64,000 bases of DNA from Campylobacterales bacterium (GCA_027023405.1 JALVVN010000009.1:124506-188505); one strand, 5' to 3'. Positions 9,873 to 18,887 are shown, numbered from the stretch's first letter. Program-made: numbers and translations. Notes: generated by a model not told the origin, from the letters alone.

Positions 9873-10451
9873 TTAGAACTCCTTAGCATCTGCCAAGCAG
9901 AGACCAAATATTGGGCTTTGTCCTGAATTTTCAACTGCTTTTCTTGCTTCCATCATTGTTAAACCTGTCGTCACAATATCATCTACCAATATAAGGTGAT
10001 TGTTTCCTTTTATTTTCACTTCAAAATCTCTTGGATGTTCCATTCTATATGCCAAACTTTTACCGGAATACGAAACTCTATTTTTCGCTCTGATCGCACG
10101 GTAAAGTGGCTTGATCTGTTTTGATTTGAGTGCATGCGCCAAAATAGCCGTATGAGAGTATCCTCCTTGACTTTGATCATCAATGGGTATCGCAAAGAGA
10201 GAATATTCATCATCAAAATGTTGTGCAAATTTTTTAAAAGTATGCCGTGATAAAATCTGATAAACTTGATGACCGATCATTGTATGCTTTGTTGTCAGAA
10301 GCGGTGATATCTCTTGATAACGATAAAAGCTATAGACTTTAAATCCGTCAGATAAAATTCTAGTATGAAGCTGTGGTTGAAGATAGATTGATTGGCAAGT
10401 GCGACAAATTATCGCAGGGGAGAATGATTTACACAGGATACATTTCAACAT
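9873..10451 (-). CDS. comF: ComF/CtsW-family phosphoribosyltransferase-like protein
   Basis: A 192-residue protein with an N-terminal zinc-ribbon-like pair of CxxC motifs (CILC and CRTC) and a C-terminal type I phosphoribosyltransferase fold carrying the PRPP loop LVDDIVTTGLTMMEA. This is the ComF arrangement. ComF proteins are required for natural transformation, probably handling single-stranded DNA after uptake. The Campylobacter homologue CtsW also lies next to gyrA. The start ATG at 10451 follows a hairpin terminator at 10461-10482. The PilM/N/O-like trio 1 kb upstream strengthens a DNA-uptake connection, but that link is inference. Confidence 0.85.
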   Translation of the reverse strand: MLKCILCKSFSPAIICRTCQSIYLQPQLHTRILSDGFKVYSFYRYQEISPLLTTKHTMIGHQVYQILSRHTFKKFAQHFDDEYSLFAIPIDDQSQGGYSHTAILAHALKSKQIKPLYRAIRAKNRVSYSGKSLAYRMEHPRDFEVKIKGNNHLILVDDIVTTGLTMMEARKAVENSGQSPIFGLCLADAKEF

Positions 10452-10460
10452 AAAAGTGCT

Positions 10461-10482
10461 GATAGAGGTACATACCTCTATC
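10461..10482 (-). terminator. Hairpin terminator downstream of repeat lipoprotein
   Basis: An 8-bp perfect stem (GATAGAGG/CCTCTATC) with a 6-base loop lies between the stop of the repeat lipoprotein gene and the start of comF, both on the minus strand. On that strand it is followed within five bases by a short run of four T. Confidence 0.45.
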
Positions 10483-10497
10483 GTAAGTCAGATAAGA

Positions 10498-11397
10498 TTA
10501 GTATCTTACAGATTTACACCTAACCTCTTTCCAAGTAAGTACAGGATCAGCAACTTTTACTTTTTTCGTTACAGTTCTATACTGTGCAGGTACTGGGATA
10601 GATTTTGTAGATGCAGGTTGAATAATCGTTTTTACACGAACTGTTTTGTATTGTGCAGGTACTGGAATTGTTTTAGTTGTAGCAGGTCTATCAACAACTC
10701 TTTTTGTAACTGTTTTGTATTGTGCAGGTACTGGAATTGTTTTAGTTGTAGCAGGTGTAACTAAAACTCTTTTTGTGATTGTTCTGTATTGTGCAGGTTT
10801 ATTCACAAGACACATAACCTCACCGGTTGAACCTGGTACTCTATCACAGTCACCTGTTGAGCATGCACCGTTTCTAGCTCTGTTACCTTTTTTCCAAGTT
10901 GTAGTTGCAGGTGCAACAAGGACTTTCTCTGTAACAGTTTTATATTTTGCAGGTATAGTAACCACTCTCTCAGATGCAGGAGAAACAAGAACTTTTTCTG
11001 TAACAGTTTTGTATGTAGCAGGTACAACAACGATTCTCTCAGATGGCTCTTTTACAAGAACTTTTTGCGTTTTATAACCATATTTTGCAGGAATAGTCAC
11101 CAATCTTTCAGAAGCCTCTTTTACAAGAACTTTCTCAGTAGTAGTTTGGTATTTTGCAGGTGTTAAAACTCTTGCATAACAGTGACCAGGTTGTGCATTT
11201 GGCGGATAAAGTGTACTTCTCTCTTTAACAACCACTTTAGGTACTTGAACCACTTTTTGCACAACAGGTTTTGTAGCAACAGGTTTTGTAGCAACTTTTT
11301 TCACAGTTGTCGCACAACTTTTTTTTGGCGCACAACCACTAAAACCGACAGCTAATGCAGCGGCAACAAGAATTGAACTCTTCAATGTAAATTTCAT
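10498..11397 (-). CDS. Lipoprotein made of eight 23-residue PA(K/Q)Y repeats in two modules
   Basis: The 299-residue protein has a lipoprotein signal peptide with lipobox GFSGC, so it should be lipid-anchored, then a short Lys/Val/Pro linker. Eight units of 23 residues follow, each starting PA(K/Q/T)Y and continuing with a pattern such as KTVTEKVLVxPAS. They fall into two blocks of four. Block one begins GHCYARVLTPA and ends TTWKKG; block two begins GEVMCLVNKPA and ends LTWKEVRC. A 29-residue cysteine-containing stretch lies between them. The whole module, C-start to W-end, is therefore duplicated. I know similar strings as unnamed repeats in surface or OmpA-associated proteins but cannot name a function. 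The units should form short beta strands. The gene stands alone between comF and the pilO-like gene. Confidence 0.8.
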   Translation of the reverse strand: MKFTLKSSILVAAALAVGFSGCAPKKSCATTVKKVATKPVATKPVVQKVVQVPKVVVKERSTLYPPNAQPGHCYARVLTPAKYQTTTEKVLVKEASERLVTIPAKYGYKTQKVLVKEPSERIVVVPATYKTVTEKVLVSPASERVVTIPAKYKTVTEKVLVAPATTTWKKGNRARNGACSTGDCDRVPGSTGEVMCLVNKPAQYRTITKRVLVTPATTKTIPVPAQYKTVTKRVVDRPATTKTIPVPAQYKTVRVKTIIQPASTKSIPVPAQYRTVTKKVKVADPVLTWKEVRCKSVRY

Positions 11398-11488
11398 CTT
11401 TCACTCCTAATAAATTTTTAAGACAAGTCATATTATCAAAAAAAACTTTAAAAATTTCTGTTTAAATCATAAAAAAGTCAAATAGTCG

Positions 11489-12007
11489 CTATTTTTTTGA
11501 GATTTGATACGCTTGAATCACAAAATGAATATTCAAATGATTTGATTTTGAAGAAATAACAATTGGAAATGTTAATTTAATAATAGTGGGATAGGATTTA
11601 AGTTCTTTCATAAACTGAAAAAAAGCTTGAGGAGATTTGGTCGCTGTTTTAGCATCTACTTCAAAAGCTTTAAATCTCTTTCGACTGCGTTTTGGAAGAG
11701 GCTTAATCTTAACATCATGAAGATACTTTTGTGCAAATTTTTGAAACTTCTCCGGCTTCATCGGCTCCTCAAGACGCTTAAAGATCGGTGCTTTCTCTTT
11801 TCGCACCGACGCAATCTCTTTGGCTAAATGCTCTTTTTCATCTTTTAGCTCTTTCACCTCTTGCAACACACGATCAAGCTCAACTCGGTTTGATTTGTAT
11901 GATTTAATATTAGGAATAATAAAAAAAAGTAGGAAGAGGAGAATAATGACTAAAAAGACTAAAATATAAATTAATAATTTAATTGTTGAATTTTCGCGTT
12001 GCTTCAT
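11489..12007 (-). CDS. PilO/GspM-like inner-membrane protein
   Basis: A 172-residue bitopic protein: short cytoplasmic N-terminus, one strongly hydrophobic span at about residues 9-31, a charged coiled coil (about 40-75), and a small C-terminal domain ending in beta-rich sequence. This is the layout of PilO and GspM, which join PilN/GspL in the alignment complex of type IV pili and type II secretion systems. Its start overlaps the stop of the PilN-like gene by 4 nt, so the pair is translationally coupled. Sequence identity to named families is too low to see directly, so the assignment rests on topology and gene order after PilM- and PilN-like genes. Confidence 0.55.
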   Translation of the reverse strand: MKQRENSTIKLLIYILVFLVIILLFLLFFIIPNIKSYKSNRVELDRVLQEVKELKDEKEHLAKEIASVRKEKAPIFKRLEEPMKPEKFQKFAQKYLHDVKIKPLPKRSRKRFKAFEVDAKTATKSPQAFFQFMKELKSYPTIIKLTFPIVISSKSNHLNIHFVIQAYQISKK

Positions 12008-12552
12008 TGTGCTACCTCTGATGATGCTTGTGACGATTCTCGCTTGACAAGTGGAATGCTTTGATTGTGAGATACAAATTTATAACGCCCAATTGTAGGT
12101 TCAAAATGGAACTTTACCTCACTCTTATCAAAGATAGATTTGAGAGCAGGCTCAAGTAATAAACGATACGCATCTTTGGTTAAACTTAATCCCTCTAGTC
12201 GCAGGCTATCTTGCTGCATCTCTACTTTGGTCAATATAATCTGATCCGGGATCAGATGAAAAAGGTTTTGAATACTATTATTAAGCAAACGATTTGACCG
12301 TTCTATCTCTTTGGTAACACGCAACGAATAGTGTAATTGATTGGATGTTGTGCGAAGTTGATCGACCTCTTTTTGTAGCGTTTGTTTTTGATGGAGTGCC
12401 TTCTGCATCTGCTCCTCAAAACGGGAAGATTTATGATAAAGATAGATCCCATACCCTAAAACCGCAAGGAACATCAATGATGAAAAGATAAACCACAACT
12501 TTGTCATACGATCAAAAAGCGGTTTATGTCGAGGTCTCTTATAACTATACAT
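12004..12552 (-). CDS. PilN/GspL-C-like inner-membrane protein
   Basis: A 182-residue bitopic protein starting MYSYKRPRHKPLFDRM. A basic N-terminus is followed by one membrane span near residues 18-38, a coiled coil, and a ferredoxin-like C-terminal domain. PilN typically binds PilM through its basic N-terminus and PilO through the periplasmic part. I chose the ATG at 12552 over the in-frame TTG at 12579. It sits in the 8-nt overlap with the PilM-like gene's stop, typical of coupled subunits. The last residues are Ser/Gln-rich. A function in a DNA-uptake or pilus-like machine is inferred from the trio arrangement. Confidence 0.55.
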   Translation of the reverse strand: MYSYKRPRHKPLFDRMTKLWFIFSSLMFLAVLGYGIYLYHKSSRFEEQMQKALHQKQTLQKEVDQLRTTSNQLHYSLRVTKEIERSNRLLNNSIQNLFHLIPDQIILTKVEMQQDSLRLEGLSLTKDAYRLLLEPALKSIFDKSEVKFHFEPTIGRYKFVSHNQSIPLVKRESSQASSEVAQ

Positions 12553-13525
12553 CTTCTTCCAACGCCTCTTTGATAGCAAGCTCTAAAACCGCATCGCTGA
12601 CACTGATATTTTCTGCATGCGTATTAAGCAAAAGCTCTTTTTCCAAAAAATTGAGCACACCGCTTCCCATACCACTGTCATCATAGACTTTCGCCGTTGT
12701 GATAAATTCACTCTCATAGAGTTCATTTTCATAAAACTCTTTCAATTGGGCATTGATAATTTTGATAACTCGTTCATCCTCTATACTCAGCACTTCATCA
12801 TCAGCAAAAAGTGTCGTCGCAAAGTGACTTTGATTTCCCGTTTCGAGAATATCATTCATCTCCAACTCATCCAGATTATCTAAATCAAGCTCCTCAATCT
12901 GCCCATTTTTCTCATCACTCTCAAAATCGGTATACAAAGGATTCTCCTCTTGATCGGTATTGAGAAAAGAGCCGTACAAAAGGCGAACTCCTTTTTGTAT
13001 CATAATTGTCAAAGCTGTTTTGGTTTTAAGGAGGTAGAGTACACTCTCTTGAGCATTAAAGCTCTCTTTTTGCATATCTTTCTGAATAAAAAAATCTAAA
13101 ATCAAAAAAGGAGAAAAAACAAAGTCTAATCCTGTTTTGGCAAAGAGTTTATCCGCCCATTTTACATCAATATGGGTCGCATACATCAAAAATCGCCCCT
13201 CTTTACAGATCGTCTTGACACTCCCCTCATCGATATGAAACTGCTCCAACTTATTGGTATCACATCCGGGAATAATACCCTGCCCAGGTGTGTTGAGATA
13301 GAGCGCAATATAGGTGTGATCATATTCATCTTGAAGCGCATTGATAAAGTTAATCACTTTACCTCCAAGCTCATCCTTAGATTTAATATCTAAGTTAAAC
13401 TCTTCTTTGTGTATCATCTTACCGTTTTTTATCACTTTCTGTTTGATTTCACAGCTCTCTTCATAAACGATCAGCGCTAAAAATTGATTCGTAAATCGCT
13501 TCTTGAGAGCATTAAACAGACTCAT
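12545..13525 (-). CDS. PilM-like actin-fold ATPase-like protein
   Basis: Using the ATG at 13525, which has AGGAG five bases upstream, the protein is 326 residues and begins MSLFNALKKRF; the longer frame from 13552 lacks an RBS. It is soluble and acidic in its middle third (residues about 185-240 contain many Asp/Glu). PilM-type proteins have an actin-like fold and bind the N-terminus of PilN. The start is loosely like PilM proteins, but I cannot point to intact ATP-binding signatures, so the call depends on the two downstream membrane partners. It overlaps the recombinase gene's end by 14 nt. A homologous DNA-transformation role, as for the Campylobacter Cts system, is plausible. Confidence 0.5.
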   Translation of the reverse strand: MSLFNALKKRFTNQFLALIVYEESCEIKQKVIKNGKMIHKEEFNLDIKSKDELGGKVINFINALQDEYDHTYIALYLNTPGQGIIPGCDTNKLEQFHIDEGSVKTICKEGRFLMYATHIDVKWADKLFAKTGLDFVFSPFLILDFFIQKDMQKESFNAQESVLYLLKTKTALTIMIQKGVRLLYGSFLNTDQEENPLYTDFESDEKNGQIEELDLDNLDELEMNDILETGNQSHFATTLFADDEVLSIEDERVIKIINAQLKEFYENELYESEFITTAKVYDDSGMGSGVLNFLEKELLLNTHAENISVSDAVLELAIKEALEEDV

Positions 13526-14357
13526 CTTCACTCCTACACATCGGGTGTGCATCTTTATAGTTTCTCATCTTGGTCGTTGCATTTAACTTGGTATAGATCT
13601 GTGTAGTGCTAAGTGAACTATGTCCCAACAATTCACTCACATCATTGATTCGCGCTCCCCGATTGAGCAAGCTTGAAGCAAAAGAGTGGCGCAGTTGATG
13701 CGGTGTTACTTTCACGCCGATCTTTTTAAAAATCTTATCAATTCGATAGCGAATTTGATGCGCCTGCATCATCTTCCCATCCTTTTCAAAAAGATAGATC
13801 TTCAAACCATTTCTTTTTATATAGGAATCCAACAAAATATGCAACTCATCCAAGATAGGGATTTGACGAATTTTACCACCTTTTCCTTTAACACTGACCC
13901 AATTTTTGGTAATAGCTTCAAGTTTTAATCCTACAAGCTCTCCAATACGCACACCCAACCCATAAAAAAGATACAAGATCAGCCGTTCATCTTCACTGCA
14001 CGATGCCAAAGCCTCTTGAATGACCTGTTCATTCACCGGTTTTGGCAGACTCTTTGGTAGCTTGATCCGCTCATCCCCAATCAGCTTTATCTCAACACCG
14101 TTTTTTTTGAGATAGGTCACAAAACTCCTGACAATCGTAACCTTTTTATAGATACTCTTTTTATGAAGCCCGTGAATTGCGTGACGATAGGGAAGTAGGT
14201 TGATCTCATAACCGTTTTGGGTTTCTATAATCTCCATAGACTTGATCGCTTCGTTTAAAACCCCCATATAGGTCTTGACGGTCAAGGGAGAGTAGTGACG
14301 AATCTTAGTGAGATAATCAAGGTATTCAGTGATCTTCGTCTGAAAAAAATCTGTCAT
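13512..14357 (-). CDS. Tyrosine recombinase (XerC/XerD-like)
   Basis: The 281-residue protein has a SAM-like core-binding N-terminus and a catalytic domain with all expected residues: R137 (GVRIGEL), K159 (GKGGK), H220 and R223 (HQLRHSF), H246 (LGHSS) and nucleophile Y255 (TQIYTKL). It is therefore probably active. Xer recombinases resolve chromosome dimers at dif; the single-recombinase XerH of this phylum is usually about 355 residues, so this shorter protein may be a second Xer-type enzyme. No mobile-element boundaries, repeats or attachment site are visible around it, and it overlaps neighbours on both sides, so it behaves as part of a stable operon rather than as an integrase of an island. 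Confidence 0.85.
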   Translation of the reverse strand: MTDFFQTKITEYLDYLTKIRHYSPLTVKTYMGVLNEAIKSMEIIETQNGYEINLLPYRHAIHGLHKKSIYKKVTIVRSFVTYLKKNGVEIKLIGDERIKLPKSLPKPVNEQVIQEALASCSEDERLILYLFYGLGVRIGELVGLKLEAITKNWVSVKGKGGKIRQIPILDELHILLDSYIKRNGLKIYLFEKDGKMMQAHQIRYRIDKIFKKIGVKVTPHQLRHSFASSLLNRGARINDVSELLGHSSLSTTQIYTKLNATTKMRNYKDAHPMCRSEDESV

Positions 14358-14808
14358 AAATCTTTTGAAATCGCTTATAGTAGCGTCTCGATTCCTCTTT
14401 GAGATCGCTCTGCGTCATCACGGTAGGATTGAGTTTTTGATAGCGTCCTATCATCACTTCACACATCATCTTGATCTTGGTTTTTTGCGCTGAGCTAAAA
14501 TCTGCCCTTTTACTCATCTGCTCTATCTCTTTGAGATAGCGTTTGGCATCTTCGATATACTCTACAAACGCCACGGAGATCTTGCTCTGTGCCAACACCC
14601 CGATCGCCATACGGTTATAGGGATCGAGATCAAACGCCTCTTTTGCTAATCGATTTGCCTCTTTGTACTCTCCCTCAAAATATTTCCACTTCGCTTTGAG
14701 TGAGGTTTTGTAAGAGTCGGTAAACCCAAAGAGATAGATCGCGACCAGTACGACAAAGAGTATCACAATTTTCATGATTGTCATATACGCTTTTTTATAG
14801 GTTGGCAT
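14326..14808 (-). CDS. Small membrane-anchored TPR-like protein
   Basis: From the ATG at 14808, which has AGGAG seven bases upstream, the product is 160 residues: [15 protein letters not shown] leads into a single membrane span, then an all-alpha region. The segment WKYFEGEYKEANRLAKEAFDLDPYN reads like a tetratricopeptide helix pair. An earlier in-frame start at 14880 would lie deep inside the acyltransferase gene and has no RBS. It overlaps that gene by 14 nt and the recombinase gene by 32 nt. No function is recognised; a scaffold role at the inner membrane is all the sequence suggests. Confidence 0.6.
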   Translation of the reverse strand: MPTYKKAYMTIMKIVILFVVLVAIYLFGFTDSYKTSLKAKWKYFEGEYKEANRLAKEAFDLDPYNRMAIGVLAQSKISVAFVEYIEDAKRYLKEIEQMSKRADFSSAQKTKIKMMCEVMIGRYQKLNPTVMTQSDLKEESRRYYKRFQKIYDRFFSDEDH

Positions 14809-15427
14809 TGAGTCTCTCCTTGATTCGTGCTTTTGCCTCTTGCATCTCCAGACCCTCCACGCTAAAGGGCTCACTCGCATAAAAATCCACCGTACTAAAA
14901 GGCTTGGGAATCATAAAACGATCCCAACTCTTCATCTCCCAATAGCGACTCGCCTTGTAATTAAAGGTAATAATATTCATCCGCTTCTTTTGCGAAATCG
15001 CTACAATCCCATCCGCCACACTCTGGTAAGGTCCCCTCGGTCCATCGGGTGTGATAGCGATGTCATACCCCTCATTGACCATTCGAAAACTCTCTTTGAG
15101 CACTTTGACCCCACCCTTGGAACTACTTCCTCGTATTGTATCAAAACAGTAGTAACGCATCGTATCGGCGATGATCTTGCCGTCAAAATGATCCGAAATG
15201 ATAACACCGATCTTGGGGTGTTTTCGAAGCTTCCGATAGAGATAGGGTGAGAGCATGATCTTACCGTGCCAAAATGCCACCATAAAGGGCTCTTGAGGGA
15301 CTTTTGAGGGAAGATGGTAGCGTTTTCGCACACTCAAGTAGATCAGGGAGATAAAGGCATACACCAACGGTGGCAGGATCACCCCCAAAAGCTCCCGCTG
15401 TTTCTCCTTAGGAAACCACTTCCCCAT
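14795..15427 (-). CDS. DUF374 lysophospholipid acyltransferase family protein
   Basis: I start the protein at ATG 15427 ([15 protein letters not shown]), giving 210 residues; a longer frame to 15622 lies within miaB and encodes an unlikely basic leader. There is an N-terminal hydrophobic segment, then [16 protein letters not shown] and [17 protein letters not shown]. The latter is the DGPRGP motif typical of DUF374 proteins related to LpxL/PlsC acyltransferases. They are thought to acylate lipid A or glycerophospholipids, but the exact acceptor is unknown for this group. The gene overlaps the miaB stop by 20 nt and is followed by the TPR-like gene. Confidence 0.8.
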   Translation of the reverse strand: MGKWFPKEKQRELLGVILPPLVYAFISLIYLSVRKRYHLPSKVPQEPFMVAFWHGKIMLSPYLYRKLRKHPKIGVIISDHFDGKIIADTMRYYCFDTIRGSSSKGGVKVLKESFRMVNEGYDIAITPDGPRGPYQSVADGIVAISQKKRMNIITFNYKASRYWEMKSWDRFMIPKPFSTVDFYASEPFSVEGLEMQEAKARIKERLNANL

Positions 15428-16691
15428 AGAGGGTCGTCCTTCGCGGATAGGTGATCTTAACCTTTTGAGTGCTTCCAAGCAACTCTTCACTTCCTTCAAC
15501 CTGCACCAAAAAGCCGTTGTCACTGCGTCCGGCAACACCCCCGTTGGCGCGTAACTCTTCAAAATAGACTTCAAAGATTTTACCCTGCTGCGCATCGGTG
15601 ATCTCATCAAGGATCGCTTCATGTCTCTTTTGGAGTCGACTCAATCTCTCACTAGCGATCTGCGGATCGATCTGATTGTCAAACTCCGCCGCTTTTGTCA
15701 GCGGTCTGGGAGAGTATTTGAAAGAGAAGAGTTGTTCAAACCGAACCTTCTCCAGTACATCCATCGTCTCCTCAAAATCTCTCTCACTCTCACCCGGAAA
15801 CGCCACGATAATATCGGTGCTGATATGGACACCCGGTACCATCTCACGAAGTTTTGTGGCTCGATTCAAAAACCACTCTTTGGTATATCCCCGCTTCATC
15901 TCTTTGAGAATGCGTGTCGATCCACTCTGAAGTGGCATATGCATCGATTTACAGATCTTGGGATTGGAAGCAAAGACTTCTAAAAAGTGATCATTCATAT
16001 GAAGAGGATGGGGTGAGGTAAAGCGGATTCGCTCCACTTTGTCGATCTCACTAACGAGATTGAGCAAGTCACTAAAATCTTTTCCTTCGTGTTGATAGTT
16101 ATTGACATTTTGCCCAAGCAAAAAGATCTCTTTTGCACCGCTTTGTGCCGCTTTTCTCGCCTCTTGGACGATCAGATCGCTGGGGATCGAGACCTCTTTG
16201 CCCCGTGTGGCGGGTACAATACAGAAACTACACTGCTTATCACAACCAATCGAAATATTGACCATCGCTTTATAGGGAGAGGATCGAAACTCCGAAAAGG
16301 CGTATTGGCTCTCATCATAGTCGATATCGATCTCGACTGCACCTTTTTTGTGAAGCACCTGAGATATCTTTGAAACATTTCGCGCCCCCAGCACAAAGTC
16401 CACAACCGGTGCCCGTTTGATAATCTCCTCGCCCAAATGGCTCGCCGTACACCCACATACACCGATCTTCGCACCCTCTTTTTTGCGCTTTTTAAAGACA
16501 CCGATCTCTGAAAAGAGCTTCTGCACCGGCTTCTCTCGCACGGAGCAAGTATTGATGAGGATCAGATCAGCTTCAGAGAGCTCCGTCGTGAGCGCATACC
16601 CCTCTTTTTGAGTCAGCTCCGCTATCATATGCTCACTGTCACGCATATTCATCGCGCAACCGAGTGTTTCGATATAGAGTTTTTGACTCAC
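15408..16691 (-). CDS. miaB: tRNA-2-methylthio-N6-dimethylallyladenosine synthase MiaB
   Basis: The 427-residue protein has the three parts of MiaB. The N-terminal UPF0004 domain has three cluster cysteines (in [18 protein letters not shown] and CGCTASH). A radical-SAM core follows with [15 protein letters not shown], the CxxxCxxC motif binding a second 4Fe-4S cluster. A C-terminal TRAM domain binds RNA. It adds a methylthio group to i6A37 of tRNAs reading UNN codons. The gene lies 9 nt downstream of the HP0268-like gene, an order conserved in Helicobacter and Campylobacter. Confidence 0.97.
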   Translation of the reverse strand: MSQKLYIETLGCAMNMRDSEHMIAELTQKEGYALTTELSEADLILINTCSVREKPVQKLFSEIGVFKKRKKEGAKIGVCGCTASHLGEEIIKRAPVVDFVLGARNVSKISQVLHKKGAVEIDIDYDESQYAFSEFRSSPYKAMVNISIGCDKQCSFCIVPATRGKEVSIPSDLIVQEARKAAQSGAKEIFLLGQNVNNYQHEGKDFSDLLNLVSEIDKVERIRFTSPHPLHMNDHFLEVFASNPKICKSMHMPLQSGSTRILKEMKRGYTKEWFLNRATKLREMVPGVHISTDIIVAFPGESERDFEETMDVLEKVRFEQLFSFKYSPRPLTKAAEFDNQIDPQIASERLSRLQKRHEAILDEITDAQQGKIFEVYFEELRANGGVAGRSDNGFLVQVEGSEELLGSTQKVKITYPRRTTLYGEVVS

Positions 16692-16700
16692 ACCGACATC

Positions 16701-16949
16701 CTAGGCTAAAATATGTATTTCATAGATATAGTCATGATCATCGAGTCCATATTTGACCTCTTTAAAATAGACACTATATCCCTTCTCTTCAAGCTTCTCT
16801 ACAAGTTCGACCAAATCTTTGTGGGGATTCTCATTGTCAAAATAGTAAAATGCAGTTCCCTCCTCTTTGAGTCTCTCTTCGATATCTTTTAGTGTGATTG
16901 TCTCACATTTTTTGTCACTCAAATGCCCTTTTGCCAATTTTATTTTCAT
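16701..16949 (-). CDS. HP0268-family small protein
   Basis: An 82-residue acidic protein, MKIKLAKGHLSDKKCETIT at its start, ending in a beta-strand-rich DYIYEIHILA. It matches the Campylobacterota-specific HP0268 family in length, sequence character and position immediately upstream of miaB. The H. pylori protein has been described as a small Mg-dependent nicking nuclease with ribonuclease activity; whether that activity is conserved here cannot be read from the sequence. It is transcribed divergently from nusA. Confidence 0.8.
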   Translation of the reverse strand: MKIKLAKGHLSDKKCETITLKDIEERLKEEGTAFYYFDNENPHKDLVELVEKLEEKGYSVYFKEVKYGLDDHDYIYEIHILA

Positions 16950-17088
16950 TCCAACCTCGATCTATGTAAATTTCGCGTAGTTTACCCTCTTTTGGATTAA
17001 CTTAAGCAAAATTGGGATACTATTGCACCAACTTCGTACGACAAAATCCCCTGATTTTTACGGTACAAATAGAAAAGGAGCCACAAGG

Positions 17089-18228
17089 ATGGAGAAGATA
17101 GGTAATATCATTCAATCAATCGCCAATGAAAAAGGTCTCAAGATCGAAGATGCCCAAGAGGCGGTTTCAACTGCCCTCATCAAAACCGCCAAGCGCATTT
17201 TTGGAGAGGAGTATGAGTATAGTGTCGAAAACGACGCCGATACGGGAGAGCTTGCCCTCTTCCAAAAGGTCCATGTCGTCGCCTCGGATGATCCGCGTCT
17301 CGAAGAGGAGGGAGCGAAAGAGAAATATATGGTCATCGATGAGGCAAAAAAGGTCGATAGCGATCTTGAAATCGACGATGAGATCACCTATCGTGTCGAT
17401 CTTGTCGATATGGGGCGTACGGCCGTGGCAATTCTCTTTCGAGAGCTTGAATTTCACATTCAACGAATGGTCGCGCAAAACACTTATGAGAGTTACCAAA
17501 ACAGAGTCGGTGAGATAATCAATATCGTTGTAACCCGCATCGATGATGAGGAGAATACCTATGGGGAGTATCGTGAAGTCCAAGCGGTACTCCCCAAAAA
17601 AAGCCGTATCAAAGGGGAGAAATTCAAAGTGGGCGACACGATGAAGAGCATCATCCGTCGCGTCTATGTCGATAAACAAAAAGGAATGCAAGTTGAACTC
17701 TCTCGCACCAGCCCTAAATTTTTAGAAAAATTGTTAGAACTTCAAGTGCCGGAGATCAAAGATGAGTATGTCATCATCCACGGCTCTTCACGCATCCCGG
17801 GTGAACGCGCCAAAGTCGCCCTCTCCTCCGTCACCCCCAATGTCGATCCCGTCGGTGCGACCGTCGGAACCAAAGGGGTACGGATCAACGCTGTCAGCCA
17901 AGAGCTCAACGGAGAAAATATCGACTGTATCGAGTATAGCGACATTCCCGAAAAGTATCTCGCCCGTGCACTCTCACCTGCCATCATCTCAGCGGTCAAG
18001 ATCGATGAAGAGAACAAAAAAGCGCTCGTTACACTCCCCTCCGATCAAAAATCTAAAGCGATCGGCAAAAGCGGCATCAACATCCGCCTCGCCTCCATGC
18101 TCACCGGCTATGAGATTGAACTCAACGAGATCGGAGGCACAGTAACCGGCGACCAAAGCAGTTCAGGTGATTCACAACAGCCACCATCCAATCCGGATGC
18201 CCTCAAAGCGCTCTTTGGAGAGGATTGA
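17089..18228 (+). CDS. nusA: Transcription termination/antitermination factor NusA
   Basis: From ATG 17089, which follows AAAAGGAG, the protein is 379 residues; an earlier in-frame start at 17023 has no RBS. It contains the N-terminal RNA-polymerase-binding domain (MEKIGNIIQSIANEKG), an S1 domain, and two KH domains with GxxG-type loops such as VGTKGVRI and IGKSGINI. NusA binds the paused elongation complex and modulates termination and rRNA antitermination. The C-terminal acidic repeats of enterobacterial NusA are absent, as is usual in this phylum. The end is a low-complexity Ser/Gln tail followed by ALFGED. Confidence 0.95.
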   Translation: MEKIGNIIQSIANEKGLKIEDAQEAVSTALIKTAKRIFGEEYEYSVENDADTGELALFQKVHVVASDDPRLEEEGAKEKYMVIDEAKKVDSDLEIDDEITYRVDLVDMGRTAVAILFRELEFHIQRMVAQNTYESYQNRVGEIINIVVTRIDDEENTYGEYREVQAVLPKKSRIKGEKFKVGDTMKSIIRRVYVDKQKGMQVELSRTSPKFLEKLLELQVPEIKDEYVIIHGSSRIPGERAKVALSSVTPNVDPVGATVGTKGVRINAVSQELNGENIDCIEYSDIPEKYLARALSPAIISAVKIDEENKKALVTLPSDQKSKAIGKSGINIRLASMLTGYEIELNEIGGTVTGDQSSSGDSQQPPSNPDALKALFGED

Positions 18229-18293
18229 TTTAATATCTATTAATAATTTTTTGTTATCATTCTCCTAGCTCAAAACCAAAAAAGGAGGTTATG

Positions 18294-18887
18294 ATGGCAA
18301 TCAAACTGAAACCGCTCCCCTACGCCGAAGATACGCTAGGAGGAGTGATCTCCAAAGAGACTATCGGATTTCACTACCACAAACACCACCAAGGTTATGT
18401 CAACAATACCAACCGACTCATTGATGGGAGTGATTTTGAGGAGATGACACTTGTCGATATCATTCGCAATAGCGACGGCACCCTTTTTAATAACGCTGCA
18501 CAAGCTTACAATCACGAATTTTACTGGCTCTGTATGCGACCCGATCCTGTCGCCGTTCCACCCAAACTCAAATCACTCATCGAAAAGAGTTTCGAATCAT
18601 TTGAGGTATTTAAGAGTACCTTTATTGACAAAGCCGCGACACTTTTTGGATCAGGTTGGTGCTGGCTTGAACTGGATCTCAATGAAAATCTTACAATCAC
18701 ACAACGATCCAATGCCGACACACCGATCATCCACGGTCACAAACCGCTCTTGGTCTGCGATGTATGGGAGCACGCCTACTACCTAGACTACCAAAACAGG
18801 AGAAAGGAGTATCTTGAGAAGTGGTTTGAGATTATCGATTGGGAGTTTGTCGCTTCTATGGTGAAACCCGAGAATTTAGCAACATAA
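18294..18887 (+). CDS. sodB: Superoxide dismutase, Fe type
   Basis: A protein of about 197 residues with the metal-binding residues of Fe/Mn superoxide dismutases: His in FHYHKHHQGY, His in AYNHEFYW, and Asp and His in DVWEHAYYLDY. The aromatic and small-residue pattern around NHEFYW and GSGWCWLEL is closer to iron enzymes. It converts superoxide to oxygen and hydrogen peroxide in the cytoplasm. Two ATG codons lie at 18291 and 18294; the second has the better spacing (five bases) from GGAGG. A promoter-like TTGATT and TATCAT pair lies in the preceding AT-rich gap. It is monocistronic in this layout. Confidence 0.95.
   Translation: MAIKLKPLPYAEDTLGGVISKETIGFHYHKHHQGYVNNTNRLIDGSDFEEMTLVDIIRNSDGTLFNNAAQAYNHEFYWLCMRPDPVAVPPKLKSLIEKSFESFEVFKSTFIDKAATLFGSGWCWLELDLNENLTITQRSNADTPIIHGHKPLLVCDVWEHAYYLDYQNRRKEYLEKWFEIIDWEFVASMVKPENLAT

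Noticed and set aside
10399..10764. Cys/Arg-rich plus-strand frame
   Set aside because: It lies antisense to the repeat lipoprotein and comF; its repeated composition mirrors the coding strand.
10558..11170. Tandem 69-base DNA repeat, considered as a CRISPR-like array
   Set aside because: The period is three times 23 codons, the repeats are in frame and diverge at third positions, and they encode the lipoprotein repeat; there are no unique spacers.
12553..12579. Upstream TTG start for the PilN-like gene
   Set aside because: The ATG at 12552 lies in the typical short overlap; the TTG has no better ribosome site and would extend deeper into the PilM-like gene.
13512..14357. Tyrosine recombinase as the integrase of a mobile element
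   Set aside because: It overlaps its neighbours on both sides in an operon-like way, and no flanking repeats, tRNA target or cargo genes are seen.
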